A stretch of 64,000 nt of DNA from Petrosia ficiformis (GCA_947044365.1 OX345636.1:57515746-57579745), one strand, 5' to 3'; positions 37,751 to 51,993 are shown, counted from the stretch's first letter. Numbers and translations are program-made. The notes: generated by a model not told the origin, from the letters alone.

Positions 37751-38239
37751 CACCTGAGGCAAATGGAAAAATGAACATGAGAGTTGCCACATGTACATGT
37801 ACATGTACATGTACATGTAGTATGTATAATACTTGTACATGTACATAACAATAATGTTCATATACATTGTACATGTAGGTTGCATGTACATGTATTATAC
37901 ATTTACATGTACAATTGTACATACAAGTACGTGTACTGTAATTAATACACATGTACATGTGTACATACTATAGTGTGTATACTGTACATGTACTTCTTCA
38001 CTATAATTATTATACCTACATATGTGTACAATAGTACATGTTAATACTATACATGTACGTCATCTTCGTACTATAGTACATATTAGATGTACATGTACAT
38101 GTATATATACTATGGTACTTCTACATGTACATGTATGGTTGCTATATGGAAGTGGAATTTAATTTTGTTCCCAAAGCAAGGCACCATCCCAATCTTGTTC
38201 CTGTGCTTTTTTGGTTTATATATAATTTTATTATTATAT

Positions 38240-38449
38240 CAGTGTTTTTGAAAAGGCACCATTGACCCAAAGAGCTTCTTAATTATTTAGCACTGCACAG
38301 TTCTCTCTTTGGGCCACATGGTGCAGTTAATTATGATTACATTGTCACTAACAGCTTTGTTAACTGGGTCAAGATGTTTCCAATGGCATAACACTCTAAC
38401 CATTGTTGAGCCAATTTGGCCCAAGCTTCAAACTTATCAAACTCTCTGA
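38240..38449. mobile_element. hAT-type MITE, copy-B counterpart of 30077-30285
   Basis: Same ends (CAGTGTTTTTGAAAAG; inverted CAGAGAGTTTGATAAG) and the same flank as in copy A. A truncated third fragment lies at 39703-39774. Confidence 0.7.
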
Positions 38450-40061
38450 TCCCTACATACTCTTTTTAATTTTTAAAAATGTTTTTATTATAATATATAA
38501 TATATATAATATAATCACAATATAATAATTATTATTATTGTCATGTATTGTCTACAATTATTTTCTTATCATTAATTATCCTCTATCCATTTTAGTATAT
38601 TGTACATGTCAGTACAATGTCTCCATAAGTTACATGTACTGTACAACTTCTTAAAAGCAGATGCACATGGTAAATTTGAAAATATTTTCAGTCACTATTG
38701 ATTTCATAGACATACCCAGACCTTTAAGATTTGATGGGCCAGGCGAAGCATACTGTACATGTAGATCGGCGCGCAAAGCATGCCGAAACAGTTTAGCGCT
38801 AATAAATTTTTGATGGGCATGGTCTATCGTTCGTGGCCAGACAGACGAGTTCAGTTGGAGCTACTTCAACTGACCCTAGCTGAATCTGCCATTGCATGCT
38901 GGTTCCATCATCTTTAATACACATCTATATTCTTAAACTCTCTGATATTCTTGGAGTGAAAAAACGATATTTATCACACAATAATTATAGTACAATGTAG
39001 CACTCTACCTTACACCACACCTCCTGTGCTACATGTAGGTACATCTATGATTGATTTCTCATCAATCCTTGTACTGACTAACTCTCTGAAATAAGGACAC
39101 CTTGCTGTTAATTTGTATATTATTTTTAGCTGGTTTAGAGTTATATCTATCTATACTATTATAGTATAATGTTAGTTCACTTACAATCCAAGAACAGACA
39201 ATTTCATCAATCGTAAATTTGTGATCACATGATTGTAGTTATTTTTAACTAACCACTGTCATGTGACTAAAGTTATTTTTTTGATACCCTGGGATAATCT
39301 GTACTTAAAATTAAATTTGGGAAATTTTAAATAAACATTGGCCACACCCACCATTAATTAATTAAACACTAATGCAAAATCTACAGACTCAGAGAATTCT
39401 AAAACTTTCATAAATGCTTTTGAAACATTTGTAAGATGTTCATGCATGTACTATTACTTGACTGTCTATTACTATCCCATGTCTGAGTTCACCTAACTAC
39501 ATGTTACATGCCTTGCTTTGGCAACAAAATTAAATACCACTTCTCATAACAACTGTACCTAAGTATATATAGGTAGAGTAAAGGCAAAACACAAAGAAGC
39601 GATACTTACATGTTTGTATGTATGGTTGTTAATTTAATTTTGTTCCCAAAACAAGGCACCATCCCAATCTTGTTCCTGTGCTTTTTCGGTTTTGATATAT
39701 ATCAGTGTTTATGAAAAGCTCATATAGCGCACCATTGACCCAAAGAGCTTCTTAATTATTTAGCACTATTATATCATAGACAATTGATTAATAATAACTT
39801 ACTACTTGACTTTAATGATATCTGTCAGCCATCTTGAAGATCGTGTAGACACTTGATAATAATAAATACATGTATGTGCTTATGAAGGCATCTTCATCTA
39901 TGTATATATTGGCAGTTATCATTGTAATATAATATTATAGCTACATGTATGTACATGTACATGTACATGTATCTATGAATAATGTAATATTGTAATTCTT
40001 GTAGACTTATTGTGTCTGTTAGTCCTGATTTTATAATGCAGTCTGTTACTATTCTTAAAAG

Positions 40062-40346
40062 TAGGGCTAGGAATCTCCTGAGATTCTGAAATCGATTATC
40101 AAATTGATTGATAATCAATTAAAATCAGTGGAAGTAATTAGGCCAATTAAGTACATTAATACAGGAAAATCCCCCATTTGATGGTAAGGGTTCCTATCAC
40201 CTACGTACATATTGTACATTACTTGATTCACATGCTTGAAAAGTATATCTTCTGGAATAATTAGCATAATTGATATCACAGACTTACATGTATAATCGAT
40301 AATCAGAAGAATTTTCAATATTGATTGATTAATCATCCCAGCCCTA
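40062..40346. mobile_element. hAT-type MITE, copy-B counterpart of 31769-32047
   Basis: The same element between the same CTTAAAAG duplications (40054-40061 and 40347-40354). Here the right end reads TAGGGCTGGGATGATT when inverted, closer to perfect inverted repeats than in copy A. Confidence 0.85.
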
Positions 40347-40781
40347 CTTAAAAGTCTATTTTTAGTAACATCATCCGTTTTGTATAAATTATAAGTATTG
40401 TGTATTTTGTAATCTTACTGATCTGTCCTTTCAACAATAAACTGTTAACACTACAATTTAATGGGTTCTTTCTTCATGTAACAATTGTGTGATTATGTCA
40501 TCATTATAATTATCATAACATTATTCTATACAGTATCATTGTTAGTATTGGGTGTGGTTTTATATTTTATAGAATCAAATGTGTTTCTATTTATAATAAT
40601 GAATGGTTACATGAACAAACTGTCAGTTAATATCTCATTTGTAATTTATAATGTATGGATTGCCATCTTTTCAAGCTATCCTCTGAATTAATTCACATAT
40701 TCTATAATCAATACATTTTCAGTGGTCCTAATGGTGTGGATGTTCCATTGTATATTGTGTTATATTTGGTGTTTATTATGT

Positions 40782-43529
40782 TAATAATTATGTTAGTGGA
40801 ATTAGGAACTGATAGGCACATTGATTTAAAAAATGGCACTCTAGCTTTGTAATGATATTCATAACTTTTATTAATTTTTAAAAACATATTTCAATTACAT
40901 GACAGCATAGTTTCTCCAGTATATATAGTATTGCATATCGCTGCCAAAAATATTGTGATACGATATATTTGAAATAACTACATGTAGGTGTTAGCACTGA
41001 GCAGTTATATAATTCCATGGTGATGGTGGTAGGTTGCATTATTGAGATTTAAAAGGCTGTTTCACAGTGACATATATACATGTACATGTATATCCAATAA
41101 GGTTGTGTACTGGCAGTCTCTTATGCTATTGTCTTCACAATTGAATGCTATACAGGTGTTTTCTACTCGGTCGCTAACAAATGCAGCCCAGAAGAATTTG
41201 AGATGCTCAGCGCTATCTCTCTCTGTATGCATATAATATTATAATTATGTAGCTCTGACCTCAAGTAGTCTTGTTGTAGGTCTTCTTCTCATGATGTCAT
41301 ATCTCTTCATTGAGATTCACACGTATGTATTTTTACAGGTGTATTTTTATTATGATCGATAATATAAAAAGCATACCGTACATGTAAATACACAATGTAA
41401 AGAGAATATAAATTATTATCGTCAATAATATAAAATGCATTTACAGACAAACACACTTGACTTATTAGGTTAAGGTCACTAATGCTCACAATAATAGTAG
41501 TATTTATAATATATTTATATTTCATTAATCATGTGTGAATAGAATACTTTGAAATGACTATATTTAGTTTCAGCTATTAAACAATTCTGTTTGTTTAATT
41601 CACTATGTACATGTGTATATGAATAAAATAATAGAGTGAAATTATACTTTCACATGTGACCTATACTTTCAAATGAAATAAGTAATGAATCTGTATAGGT
41701 GAGCATATCCTATTGTCACTATAAAACTATCATGATATCACAGAATCCTTGACTTGTTACTACAAATGCAATCAAAATGTGGAAGGCTACATCACTTGAA
41801 TGATAAAATCTTAGGATTTCATAGCTTAATTAATAGTTTTTACAAAGCAGCTGACTATTAAAATAACATGTTCATGTAGTTTGGTGGTTACAGTATTACT
41901 TGCTTATCCATGTGTACTGTAATAAACTATTACTGTAGAGTGTAGAATCATTCTTGGTATATGTACATCTAATATGTACTATAGTAAGAATGTGACCTAT
42001 AGTATTAACATGTACCTATTATACATGTATGTAGATACAACAAAGATTTGTACTGATGGGATTTCATTAAAATTATAAGTCAAACTTGTAAATTGTAATG
42101 GAATAATTTCATTACTTATTTCATTACTTATTTCATTACTCCCATTACAATATATAAGTTTGATCACATGACTGTGTGTATTCAAAAATGTCACATCTAA
42201 ATCCTGCAATAAAACAAACTGTAACAAAGGCTATATAGCATCCCAGATACACATGTATATACCATCCTTCTACAACCTTCTAATCTAATCAAACTTGTTT
42301 GGTCATGTGACTAACTTGTTGAAATATTTGACAGAAATTATGTAATAATAGAAAAGAAATTAATAATAGATTATATAATTATTACATGCATGCATATATA
42401 ATTTATATAAATGAATATCAGCGCATTGTCCCCCCTTGCCATCTTCTGGCCAACATTCCTACTACAGTGACGTTTATTATCTCGATCTTGTAATGTCCAA
42501 TCTGATTGCTCAGTTTATTAATTGATCATATGACTTGGTATATTCCAAAAGGGCATATCAAAATTAATTAACAAGCTATAGCGAGGGCTGTGAAGTGTCC
42601 TGGATGCCAGCCTTCTACCATCATCTGGAGACTGTGATTCACCACGGTAATAACAAAGATTCAAATACATGTCAATCAGGTGACAGTCACCTGATTATGA
42701 TATCAATGCATCAGGAATGTTTACCCAAGTTACCAGACTGTGTTTCGCCGTGGCGCATGTCAGTCTGTAGACGAGACTAGCCACCATTGGAGACTGTGCT
42801 TCACCACAGATGTGACATACATAGATTAGAATATTTGTAATACACATAGATGGAGCGAATCAGGTGACTGATTATGACATCACTGATGATGCGCGCAGCT
42901 GTTAACTTGCATCTAATCAGCACTGTACATGCACTTACATGTACTTCTTGTACATACTTGTATTAGATGTTCATACTGTAGTACATGTACATATACACAC
43001 TATGATATTGTTATATTATTTATATAGATTGCCGATATAAATTTGGGGTGGGACTGGAGCCTCCCTTTTTTCTTCTCCTGTACTTGTGCTATACATACAT
43101 TATAAGATACATGTATATGTACATGTTCATACTGTATGTATATTAGTACTTACATGTATACTTGTTATAATGCTTGTTGATTATAATACATGTACATGTA
43201 CCATGTATAATACAGTAACATGTATATACATGTACATGTAGTACATTTACATACATACAGTGTATACTGCAATACATGTATGTAGTACATATGCTATTGT
43301 ACATTTTGTAAGTAGAATACATGTACATCTACATACATGTACAATAATTCATGTTAATACTATAAATCATTTTCTTACTATACTACATTCATGTACATGA
43401 TGTTATCAGAGATGTAGGAAGAAAGAACCCATGACACTCTGTACATGTATTAGATGTACATAGGATAGTACATGTACATGTACATGTACACAATATAGTA
43501 ATCATATATTATGTGAGCATAAACAATAT
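40782..43529. other. Intron 5, middle
   Basis: No gene seen. 42560-42640 and 42770-42850 resemble 28140-28200 (GCCAGCCTTCTACYATCATC), and 42030-42100 repeats 33115-33190. Dense TACATGTA words occupy 42930-43500. Confidence 0.45.
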
Positions 43530-43720
43530 ACATATGTAGCTTAATATTTGTGTTCAATAGTATCTAGTAAGCTTTTATGAGTCAAAAACATGAGAATGAT
43601 TTTGCCCCTTTTTTGGGTAAATGTATATAGATAAAGTAATGGGAATATTGAAAGGGTGTCCTCTTCCTTTTGAGGATTTAAACGAAGGGGAAAGTACATA
43701 TATGTACTATTTTGAGTTTT
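43530..43720. repeat. Dispersed repeat, partner of 34985-35170
   Basis: Shares GTATCTAGTAAGCTTTTA and GAAAGGGTGTCCTC blocks. Confidence 0.75.
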
Positions 43721-44221
43721 CTGGGATCCAGTATACCCACACATGTATTCAAGATTGTATTTGAGACGGTAGCTATAGTGTTTCTCTTCCTGAATGAATG
43801 TACATTGTGATAGTAACATTACCTCATGATAAGACACAAACAGACTGAATGTTATACATTAAACATCTCTCCTGATACTATACATAGACTATTCATAAAT
43901 AAATCAGTGTACAGTGTTCTCAACAGGATTTTAGTATTTAAAGTACATGTAGAAAAATGATTAATTTATTATAAGATTTAATAGGTGTGGCTAAGTTTCT
44001 TGTATCATGCCACAAGTTAGTAGGAAAACGATGAGTGATAGTGGTGTAGGCTTAATTCCAGAGCTGAAATGATGGACCAGCACCACACCTAAAAGCCTAG
44101 TGAGAACGTACCCTGCTAGTATATTGTCTAATATATGTACATGTATACGTTACAAGTGAGGACACACGATTAAGGAGAACAATTTTCAGTCCCAATTGGC
44201 CTCTTGACAATCTTTGTAGTT

Positions 44222-44380
44222 AAAAAACATCATCCTTTTTATATAAATTATAAGTACTGTGTACCTTACTGATCTGTCCATTCAACAATAAACTGTTAAC
44301 ACTACAATTTAATGGGTTCTGTCTTCATGTAACCATTGTGTGATTATGTCATCATTATCATTATCATATACAGTACTTGT
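44222..44380. repeat. Partial third copy of 32065-32240 / 40370-40540
   Basis: Shares CATTCAACAATAAACTGTTA and GTCTTCATGTAACCATTGTG, then diverges. Confidence 0.8.
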
Positions 44381-45194
44381 TGTGTGTAATATTTCTATCT
44401 ATGGATTTTCTCCTTGTCTTGGAAAGGTAATCGAGTGTTTCAACTGTTAATTGTAGAACTCCAGCATTTCTCATAATGGCACTGTGGTCAGTGTTAATAT
44501 CGTAGATGTATAGTTGTGGTTATACCACATGCTGTATGTAAACTACACTTGACAGGTGTGGTGTAACTAGTAGTTGTGTGAAGACAAGCTAACTAATGTT
44601 GGGTTGTTGTAACTTGTTGCAAAGCAAAAAGTGGTTATTTGGACAAGTGGACAAGTGTTAATTTCTAGTCCTAAGTGGAATATCAATTTAGATACAATTG
44701 TTTCTAAATTAATATAATTACTACATGTAATGTGATATTGTAATTTGAAAACAATGGGATCAAAATGTACCTTGAAATGTCACGTGGAAATCACATATAT
44801 GTAATAGTATTACATAAGGAATCACCCAATCCACAACCCACTTACATGTAGTTTATCTTAAACTACATGTATTATATAGTGAGTGTACTGTATAGCTGTT
44901 TTTATTCATGGTAAGAGAAAAACTGTTCCATTATCGACGTACATGTATTTCACACACGCAATTGTAGTCAATTGAAGAACACATAAATACATTTCCGCGA
45001 ACTGTTATTTACACATTCTTCAATCTACTGCGAAATTAAATGAAAATAAACTCCCCTGGAAAAACACCCACTATATGGTACAAGTGTATATAAAATCATT
45101 TCCCTATGCACCTAATTGCTAATTACATGTACTGTATGTGCCTTACTAGTCATGAGGACAGAGGAAAAGATATAAACATGAAAAGTGTACAAAA

Positions 45195-45640
45195 CATTTT
45201 ATGGCCCGTAAGGCCATCCCTATGATTGCTTTCCCACGGGTTCGATGTATGTTTATATATGTACAGTATATATACATGTTTGTGGCCACTTATGCAATTA
45301 TGTGTTGTATACGTAGTTAAGGAAGTTACGTCTTTCCAGGTACTCGAGCGCTCGGTCAATTAATAGGCGTGGCATGTAAAAGAACATGCGCTCGAGCTCT
45401 ACAGACCAGCAGAAAGAAAGCTACGTGTATGTAGCTTACTTAGGAACTGGAACTAATAGCTAGCTATTCTACCTAAAATATATTCCTAAAGTTCTACAAG
45501 GTCCTTTAAAAGGTAAACAGAGTAGATGATCAAAATACTAATTATAAATAGGCTGATGTGTTTCAACCACGATAAAGATTACTGAATGATGGACACTACA
45601 AAGCAGTCATAGGGATACTTTTTGTCTATATATCTTGTTA
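45195..45640. repeat. Dispersed repeat, partner of 34350-34790
   Basis: Direct copy with an extra segment (about 45345-45410) containing GAACATGCGCTCGAGC. Confidence 0.75.
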
Positions 45641-45949
45641 CCTAAGTCATTTCAGTGGGTGTGGTCAATTATTTTATGTTCTTAACTAAGTTGTTATGTA
45701 TTCTAGTAAAGAAGTAAAGAGAATTTAGTTGAATCAGCTGTACTTTCACATCATAGGCTATTGTTGTTAATTCAGTTTCATCAGTCAAAGATTTGTGGAC
45801 AAGCAGTGGATGATTTCATTCCGGGGCCCTACTTTTCAATCTAATTCATTATCTTATCAATACAATGAAACTTTCATAATGTAAATCCCATCAGGAAAAT
45901 TTTGAAAGTACTTATATGATGGTCCAGACAATTAGGTACCTTATAAGGG

Positions 45950-46268
45950 CAGTGTACAATATTTGATGTGAATTTTGGCTGGCCATGATAGCCAACCAAC
46001 GTGATATTTGATTGGCCATTTTTTACATTGCTTGGACATGTGACTACTTGTACAATATGCATACGTGTATATATGTGTTACAAATTATTAGTGATATTGT
46101 CATTAAACATAATTTCTAATTTTTACAAAATGATACTAATTAACCCAACATTTATCTCATTTTATAAAAATTGACTGGTTACAATGACCAACCACATGCA
46201 CATTTGAATGGTCATTCTAATTATTTGCTCGGAAAATGGCTGATGGCCGACTGTAATATTGTACACTG
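45950..46268. mobile_element. 319-bp terminal-inverted-repeat element (MITE)
   Basis: Ends are exact inverted copies (CAGTGTACAATATT / AATATTGTACACTG). A near-match flank (ATAAGGGC on the left, GCAAGGGC on the right) suggests an 8-bp duplication if the ends are set one base inward. No coding capacity. Confidence 0.75.
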
Positions 46269-47231
46269 CAAGGGCATTATTAAGTGTAGCTTCTGATTTT
46301 ATAATAGTGATGTGGTAGTTCATTACATTTGTTTATGACATCAGTTCAGTTTGACTAACTCCGTCTGTATCTATTCTGAAGGAGGAGAGCACATGCAACT
46401 CAAATTGACCTTAATATAAAATAGTTATGAATTAATTCAAATAATTGAATATAATAACACAAAGTGTGACTTGTATAATATACTATTTGTGATGTAATTT
46501 TCGAAAGACACATTTTCCCCAAAAATAATTCAATGGAATGTTTATCTTTAATCACTTGCTTTTATGCTATTTAATACAATAACATTTGGTATCAGGAAGA
46601 GCTATTATTAATCTTCTTAGATACTGAATTCCATTAATTTGATCAAACTCGTAGCGAGGATAACAACAGTACACATACATAACCACTATTAATTAATTTA
46701 TATTCAAATGTCACCTGAAATAATTAATTGAACAGAGTGTTTGTATAAATGTAGCATTGTTAAGTAAACTCTTAGCTTGATACACCTACTATTATTTAAG
46801 AGAACAACTACATTTTGTATTTAGTAATAACAACTATTGATCTTCCAGATAATAAATTCTATCATCTTTTATAATTAATAATGAAGATTTTAATAATAAT
46901 CATTTGTTTTACGTATGTAGATATTCTCTTTTGTATACATTATACACATATATCATGTACTTTTATATCTTCATTGTATCTAATTCAGATTATAAAGAGT
47001 ATCACCATACCATTGTGTTTACTTACATAATCTTGTTTGAATTCTCATTAGTTTATATCTTATAATTCAGTTACATTCCTCCCTACTTAATCAACATGAT
47101 GTTAAATGTAGTATCCTATCAAGACACTAAATTGTTTAATATAATTATGATTAGTAAATGAGTCATGCATTTATAATATGAATTGATTGTACAAAATCTA
47201 AAGAATTACTTTTATTATTTCTTTTACATAG
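46269..47231. other. Intron 5, right part
   Basis: A+T-rich, no gene or repeat defined; it ends at the acceptor of exon 6. Confidence 0.4.
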
Positions 47232-47330
47232 TCAGGACGGACACCTACTCATTGGGCTGCTTTTAACAACAGTGTAGATGCACTATCTGCACTAATACGT
47301 CATGGATCAAAATTGGATACACAGGATAAT
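47232..47330 (+). CDS. Ankyrin-repeat protein, exon 6
   Basis: 33 codons between TTTACATAG and GTTAGT, phase 0: SGRTPTHWAAFNNSVDALSA then LIRHGSKLDTQDN. A complete, near-consensus ankyrin repeat (G-R-T-P-x-H-W-A-A, A-L-I-x-x-G-x-x-x-D). Confidence 0.92.
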
Positions 47331-47568
47331 GTTAGTTCTAATAACACACTATACTATAGTATTCATTATGTTATTGTACAAATTCCGGTAGTAATACATA
47401 TTTTCAGTAGTAATTGAATTTTGTGATTATAAAGAAGGGCTAATCTACTATACAGATCTGTGTTATAATATATAACTACCTTGTATGATATAACAGTGTC
47501 ACAAGTATGATATTTACATAGAATATGATTTACATTAGTCTCCAGTAATGTAATGTAAATGAATTAAT

Positions 47569-49829
47569 TGTAAGTACTCTCTGTCTTTTACCATTTTGAT
47601 GACATGATTATTATTATCCTTTCCAAATAATTATATTGGATAAACACATCATGAGATTCATGAATATATACACATAAAAACCAGTTATAAATGTCTTGTT
47701 TTGGTGTATATGTGGGTAACATGTACAGTAGTCGTAGTTCACATAGCATTGTTGTAGTACACAAGTAGTACTCTACACTCCATAAAACACTAAAAGAGCA
47801 TATTATTATGCATACTACACTTAATAAAATAATGAACAGCAGTGACATTTGAGCTCCACCTTCTACTACTAACTAACTAACCTTTCTTTACCTCTACATA
47901 TATAACTCTCCAATTTTATATAACTAGAGTTTCTAACTTACATGTACTTTGCTGGAAAGAAGAGTTGTTAAGAAAGCTATAGATGTTAAATATGTGATTC
48001 ACTATCAGCAAGAAGATAGCAAGAAGATAGCAAGAAGATAGCAAGGCGAATGCTTACAAGTTTAGTATACCAAAGGGCAACACCCACACCTTTACTTACC
48101 TGTATAACTTACTCATTTTACAGTTTATATAGACTACTAACTTACTTACAGGGGAGCTTCTAACAAAGTTGTAGATACCAAATACATGCTTCATTAGTCA
48201 GAGGAAAGCAGCAAAGGTAGTGTTTCAAAGTGCAGTGGTCAGTACCAACAGCCACGAGGCTATAATAGTGCACTATGCGTTGTACATGTACGTATGTACA
48301 GTGTACATATTAAAATTAAAATGTTACCATAGTTAGTAGTTAACATGGTGCAACATACTTAGTACATACATGTACATGTACGTACTACAATAACACTGTG
48401 TGAACTTTTTATTGAGGGCTACCGTATACAAGAATGTGTACACATATATGTGTCTAGTAATTACATGTAGTCTGATGGCATTGCCTCTTCACTGGTAGGA
48501 GGAAGGGTCTGGGACATATATGTACATACACATGTATATAATACATGTACTATAATACATGTACCAGATTACTCCACTTCAAACCACAAGCTCCACATCA
48601 CATGTAACAAATACAATGTTCAATGTGAATAATATTCTTTGTATTATACATTATAACTGGTATAACAATTGAGAGGGTATAAAACCTAGAATGGAATGAA
48701 ACTGAATGTGGAATGGAATGGAACGGAACTGGAAGTTGATAACTATTATTATATGGTTGGTAATTGAATTTATTAAGTAATTTTAATATTATATGTGACA
48801 TCAGTGCTCTAAGGGTTAAGTAATTTTAATATTATATCATCCACAAAAAAAAACCAAACAAAGTCTGTACCTTTATTAGTGGAATATTTGTCTACCAATA
48901 ATGATCAATCTCAATATTGACATACAACCATACAAAAGTAGTTACATCATAATTATATAGTAATTTATTAAGTAACTTAACAAGTGCATAGGTAACAAAG
49001 TATCTACATAAGTGATATATAGCAACTCATTATAAATAAATAAGTAACTTCATATGAATAGTCTCATCACTAGAATCTTTACATTTGGTAGATGAATCTT
49101 CCAAGATACACACTTAGATATTTTGAATGGTGGTTGTGATGAAGATGATGACAGAGAGTCATACTCATCGCTACAAATTAAAATGAGTTCAGTAGTCATT
49201 CCTCTCTTGCTTCCACATTTGTCTTTTTGCACATACTAATAATATTAAGATTAAATAATTTTATTTAATGTAGTTATTAATTTCCGGTTCCGTTCTGTTC
49301 CAAGTTTTCTACCTTCCCATCAAAATTATATTATACATGTAACCAAATTTTATTAAACACTTACCTTTAGTCACTCACTATTCAGCCATTTTGTACAGGA
49401 AGCCAACAAAATGTGGAATTAATGATATCTCATCCTGGATACCAAATTCGATGGACTTCCTGTACAAAATAGCGGAGCTAACCATTTGATCAAAATTATT
49501 TTGTGGTAGAGTACAACTTGTTCATTTTTGTAATTCAGTCACTATTGCCCAGCCCTAATTAATACACACTTACAAAGCAAGTAACCCCACCTCAATCAAC
49601 CTTCCAGCTTGTAAAAGTTTGATATACATGTACATGTATACACTTGTCCTCAGACCACTTCCTCATATGTAAAGTGAGTGGTAACACCAGAATATCTAGT
49701 AATTATACAATGACACCTTAGCTCACTATGTAGTTAATAATAATCTTTTCACTGAGTACATACATGTACATTACTCAATGAATGAGTCTTCCAAGTAGAT
49801 TCTTAATCTCTCATACATGTACATACATG
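47569..49829. repeat. Direct duplication flanking the 66-bp array, copy C
   Basis: Collinear with 52342-55472. It includes a small inverted-repeat pair (ATTTTGTACAGGAAG / CTTCCTGTACAAAAT, 49388-49483). At 49539-49557 it keeps only the right end (TCACTATTGCCCAGCCCTA) of the hAT-type element that is complete in copy D. Confidence 0.9.
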
Positions 49830-50117
49830 TAGTGTTGGGCGATTATGAGAATTGACGATATGATACACATGTAATCATACAGTATATATTCACGATTATC
49901 ACGGTTATAATCAAAGAAATTTGTAGTATTCCCACCTTTGGCTTGGACTGATTTTTTACACTAGTAACAAACGGGCCTCTTGTTCTGACTCAATCATAAT
50001 ACAATCTTCTGTTGCCTGTAGTCCCAAGTAAGTCCAAACACAACTTTTTGTGTTTTTTTTTTCTTTACAACATTCATTCCCTGAGCTTGATGTAAAGCCA
50101 TCTTTTTACTTAAGACA

Positions 50118-51446
50118 TCATTACTGTAGTGTGTACATGTACATGTAGATGGTAATACAATCATTACTGTAGTGTGTACATGTACAAATGAACATCTACT
50201 ACATGTACATGTAGATGGTACTACCATCATTACTGTAGTGTGTACATGTACAAATGAAGATCTACTACATGTACATGTAGATGGTACTATAATCATTACT
50301 GTAGTGTGTACATGTACAAATGAACATCTACTACATGTACATGTAGATGGTACTACAATCATTACTGTAGTGTGTACATGTACAAATGAACATCTACTAC
50401 ATGCACATGTAGATGTTACTATAATCATTACTGTAGTGTGTACATGTACAAATGAACATCTACTACATGTACATGTAGATGGTACTACCATCATTACTGT
50501 AGTGTGTACATGTACAAATGAACATCTACTACATGTACATGTAGATGGTACTATAATCATTACTGTAGTGTGTACATGTACAAATGAACATCTACTACAT
50601 GTACATGTAGATGGTACTACAATCATTACTGTAGTGTGTACATGTACAAATGAACATCTACTACATGTACATGTAGATGGTACTACAATCATTACTGTAG
50701 TGTGTACATGTACAAATGAACATCTACTACATGTACATGTAGATGGTACTATAATCATTACTGTAGTGTGTACATGTACAAATGAACATCTACTACATGT
50801 ACATGTAGATGGTACTATAATCATTACTGTAGTGTGTACATGTACAAATGAACATCTACTACATGTACATGTAGATGGTACTACAATCATTACTGTAGTG
50901 TGTACATGTACAAATGAACATCTACTACATGTACATGTAGATGGTACTACAATCATTACTGTAGTGTGTACATGTACAAATGAACATCTACTACATGTAC
51001 ATGTAGATGGTACTACAATCATTACTGTAGTGTGTACATGTACAAATGAACATCTACTACATGTACATGTAGATGGTACTATAATCATTACTGTAGTGTG
51101 TACATGTACAAATGAACATCTACTACATGTACATGTAGATGGTACTATAATCATTACTGTAGTGTGTACATGTACAAATGAACATCTACTACATGTACAT
51201 GTAGATGGTACTACAATCATTACTGTAGTGTGTACATGTACAAATGAACATCTAGTACATGTACATGTACATGTAGATGGTACTACCATCATTACTGTAG
51301 TGTGTACATGTACAAATGAACATCTACTACATGTACATGTAGATGGTACTACCATCCTTACTGTAGTGTGTACATGTACAAATGAACATCTAGTACATGT
51401 ACATGTAGATGGTACTACCATCATTACTGTAGTGTGTACATGTACA
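50118..51446. repeat. 66-bp tandem array, 19-20 units
   Basis: Units run from TCATTACTGTAGTGTG and recur every 66 bases from 50161 to 51421, with one 6-base expansion (about 51260) and a shortened first unit at 50118. Each unit holds a near-palindrome (CATCTAC...TACATGTACATGTAGATG). Because 66 is divisible by three, the array is open in both directions (459 codons plus, 517 codons minus, giving 22-residue repeats). I regard these frames as by-products: they have no start context, no splice support and Cys/Thr/Val/His-biased composition. Units differ mainly at ACTACAATC versus ACTATAATC versus ACTACCATC. Confidence 0.95.
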
Positions 51447-51590
51447 GGTATTATAAAGTCAACAAGTTTTATAATAACAAGTATAAGTACTAGTATATAT
51501 GTATACAGTGTATACATATATATTATACATACAGCCGGTATAAACATGTAGTCATGTACTTAGTCTCATGTGGCTAACATGCATTGTATC

Positions 51591-51993
51591 ATAAAATGAG
51601 GCAACATCTGGGGAAATTGTAACATTTCTGCTGGAAGATTTATCACAGAGCCAATCAAATTCGTTTGGTCATATGACTTTCACCAAAAGAAAATGTATTA
51701 TAGTGTAACTGGAGACTATACAGAACATTCAGACACTTGCCTTGCTGTATTGCAATAACAAACAACCATTCTGGTTTCTGTGGCTTTATTAGATGATCTT
51801 CTGTCCAACAAAGTAAGTTAGAATTCTGAATGTGTTCAAATTTTAAAGATATAATAAACCTATAAAATGTTTTCAAAATCTCGCTCATGTAGCGTCATGG
51901 GAATTCATCAATTAATTGACATTATTCTGGACTATTACATTCTTGTTTGAAACAAATTACATCACAGTTTCCCCAGATGCTTCCTCATTTTAT
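51591..51993. mobile_element. 403-bp terminal-inverted-repeat element (MITE)
   Basis: Left end ATAAAATGAGG...CATCTGGGGAAA, with the inverted counterpart at the right end. No coding capacity. Confidence 0.75.

Larger units (their letters stand above)
36178..40781. repeat. 4.6-kb intragenic duplication, copy B (intron 5)
   Basis: Collinear partner of 27790-32490. It differs by a GAAA tract (37707-37750), by loss of most of 30300-30800, and by an extra block (38930-39770) that contains another copy of 29690-30060. Exon 5 lies between copies A and B and is not itself duplicated. Confidence 0.9.

Noticed and set aside
50118..51446. CRISPR array
   Set aside because: The units are contiguous 66-base repeats without unique spacers, and the context is an animal intron.
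49994..51551. Long overlapping open frames (517 codons minus, 459 codons plus) as a repetitive protein gene
   Set aside because: Both follow from a 66-base period without stops in the tandem array. The unit is the conserved object, both strands are equally open, and no start or splice context supports either.
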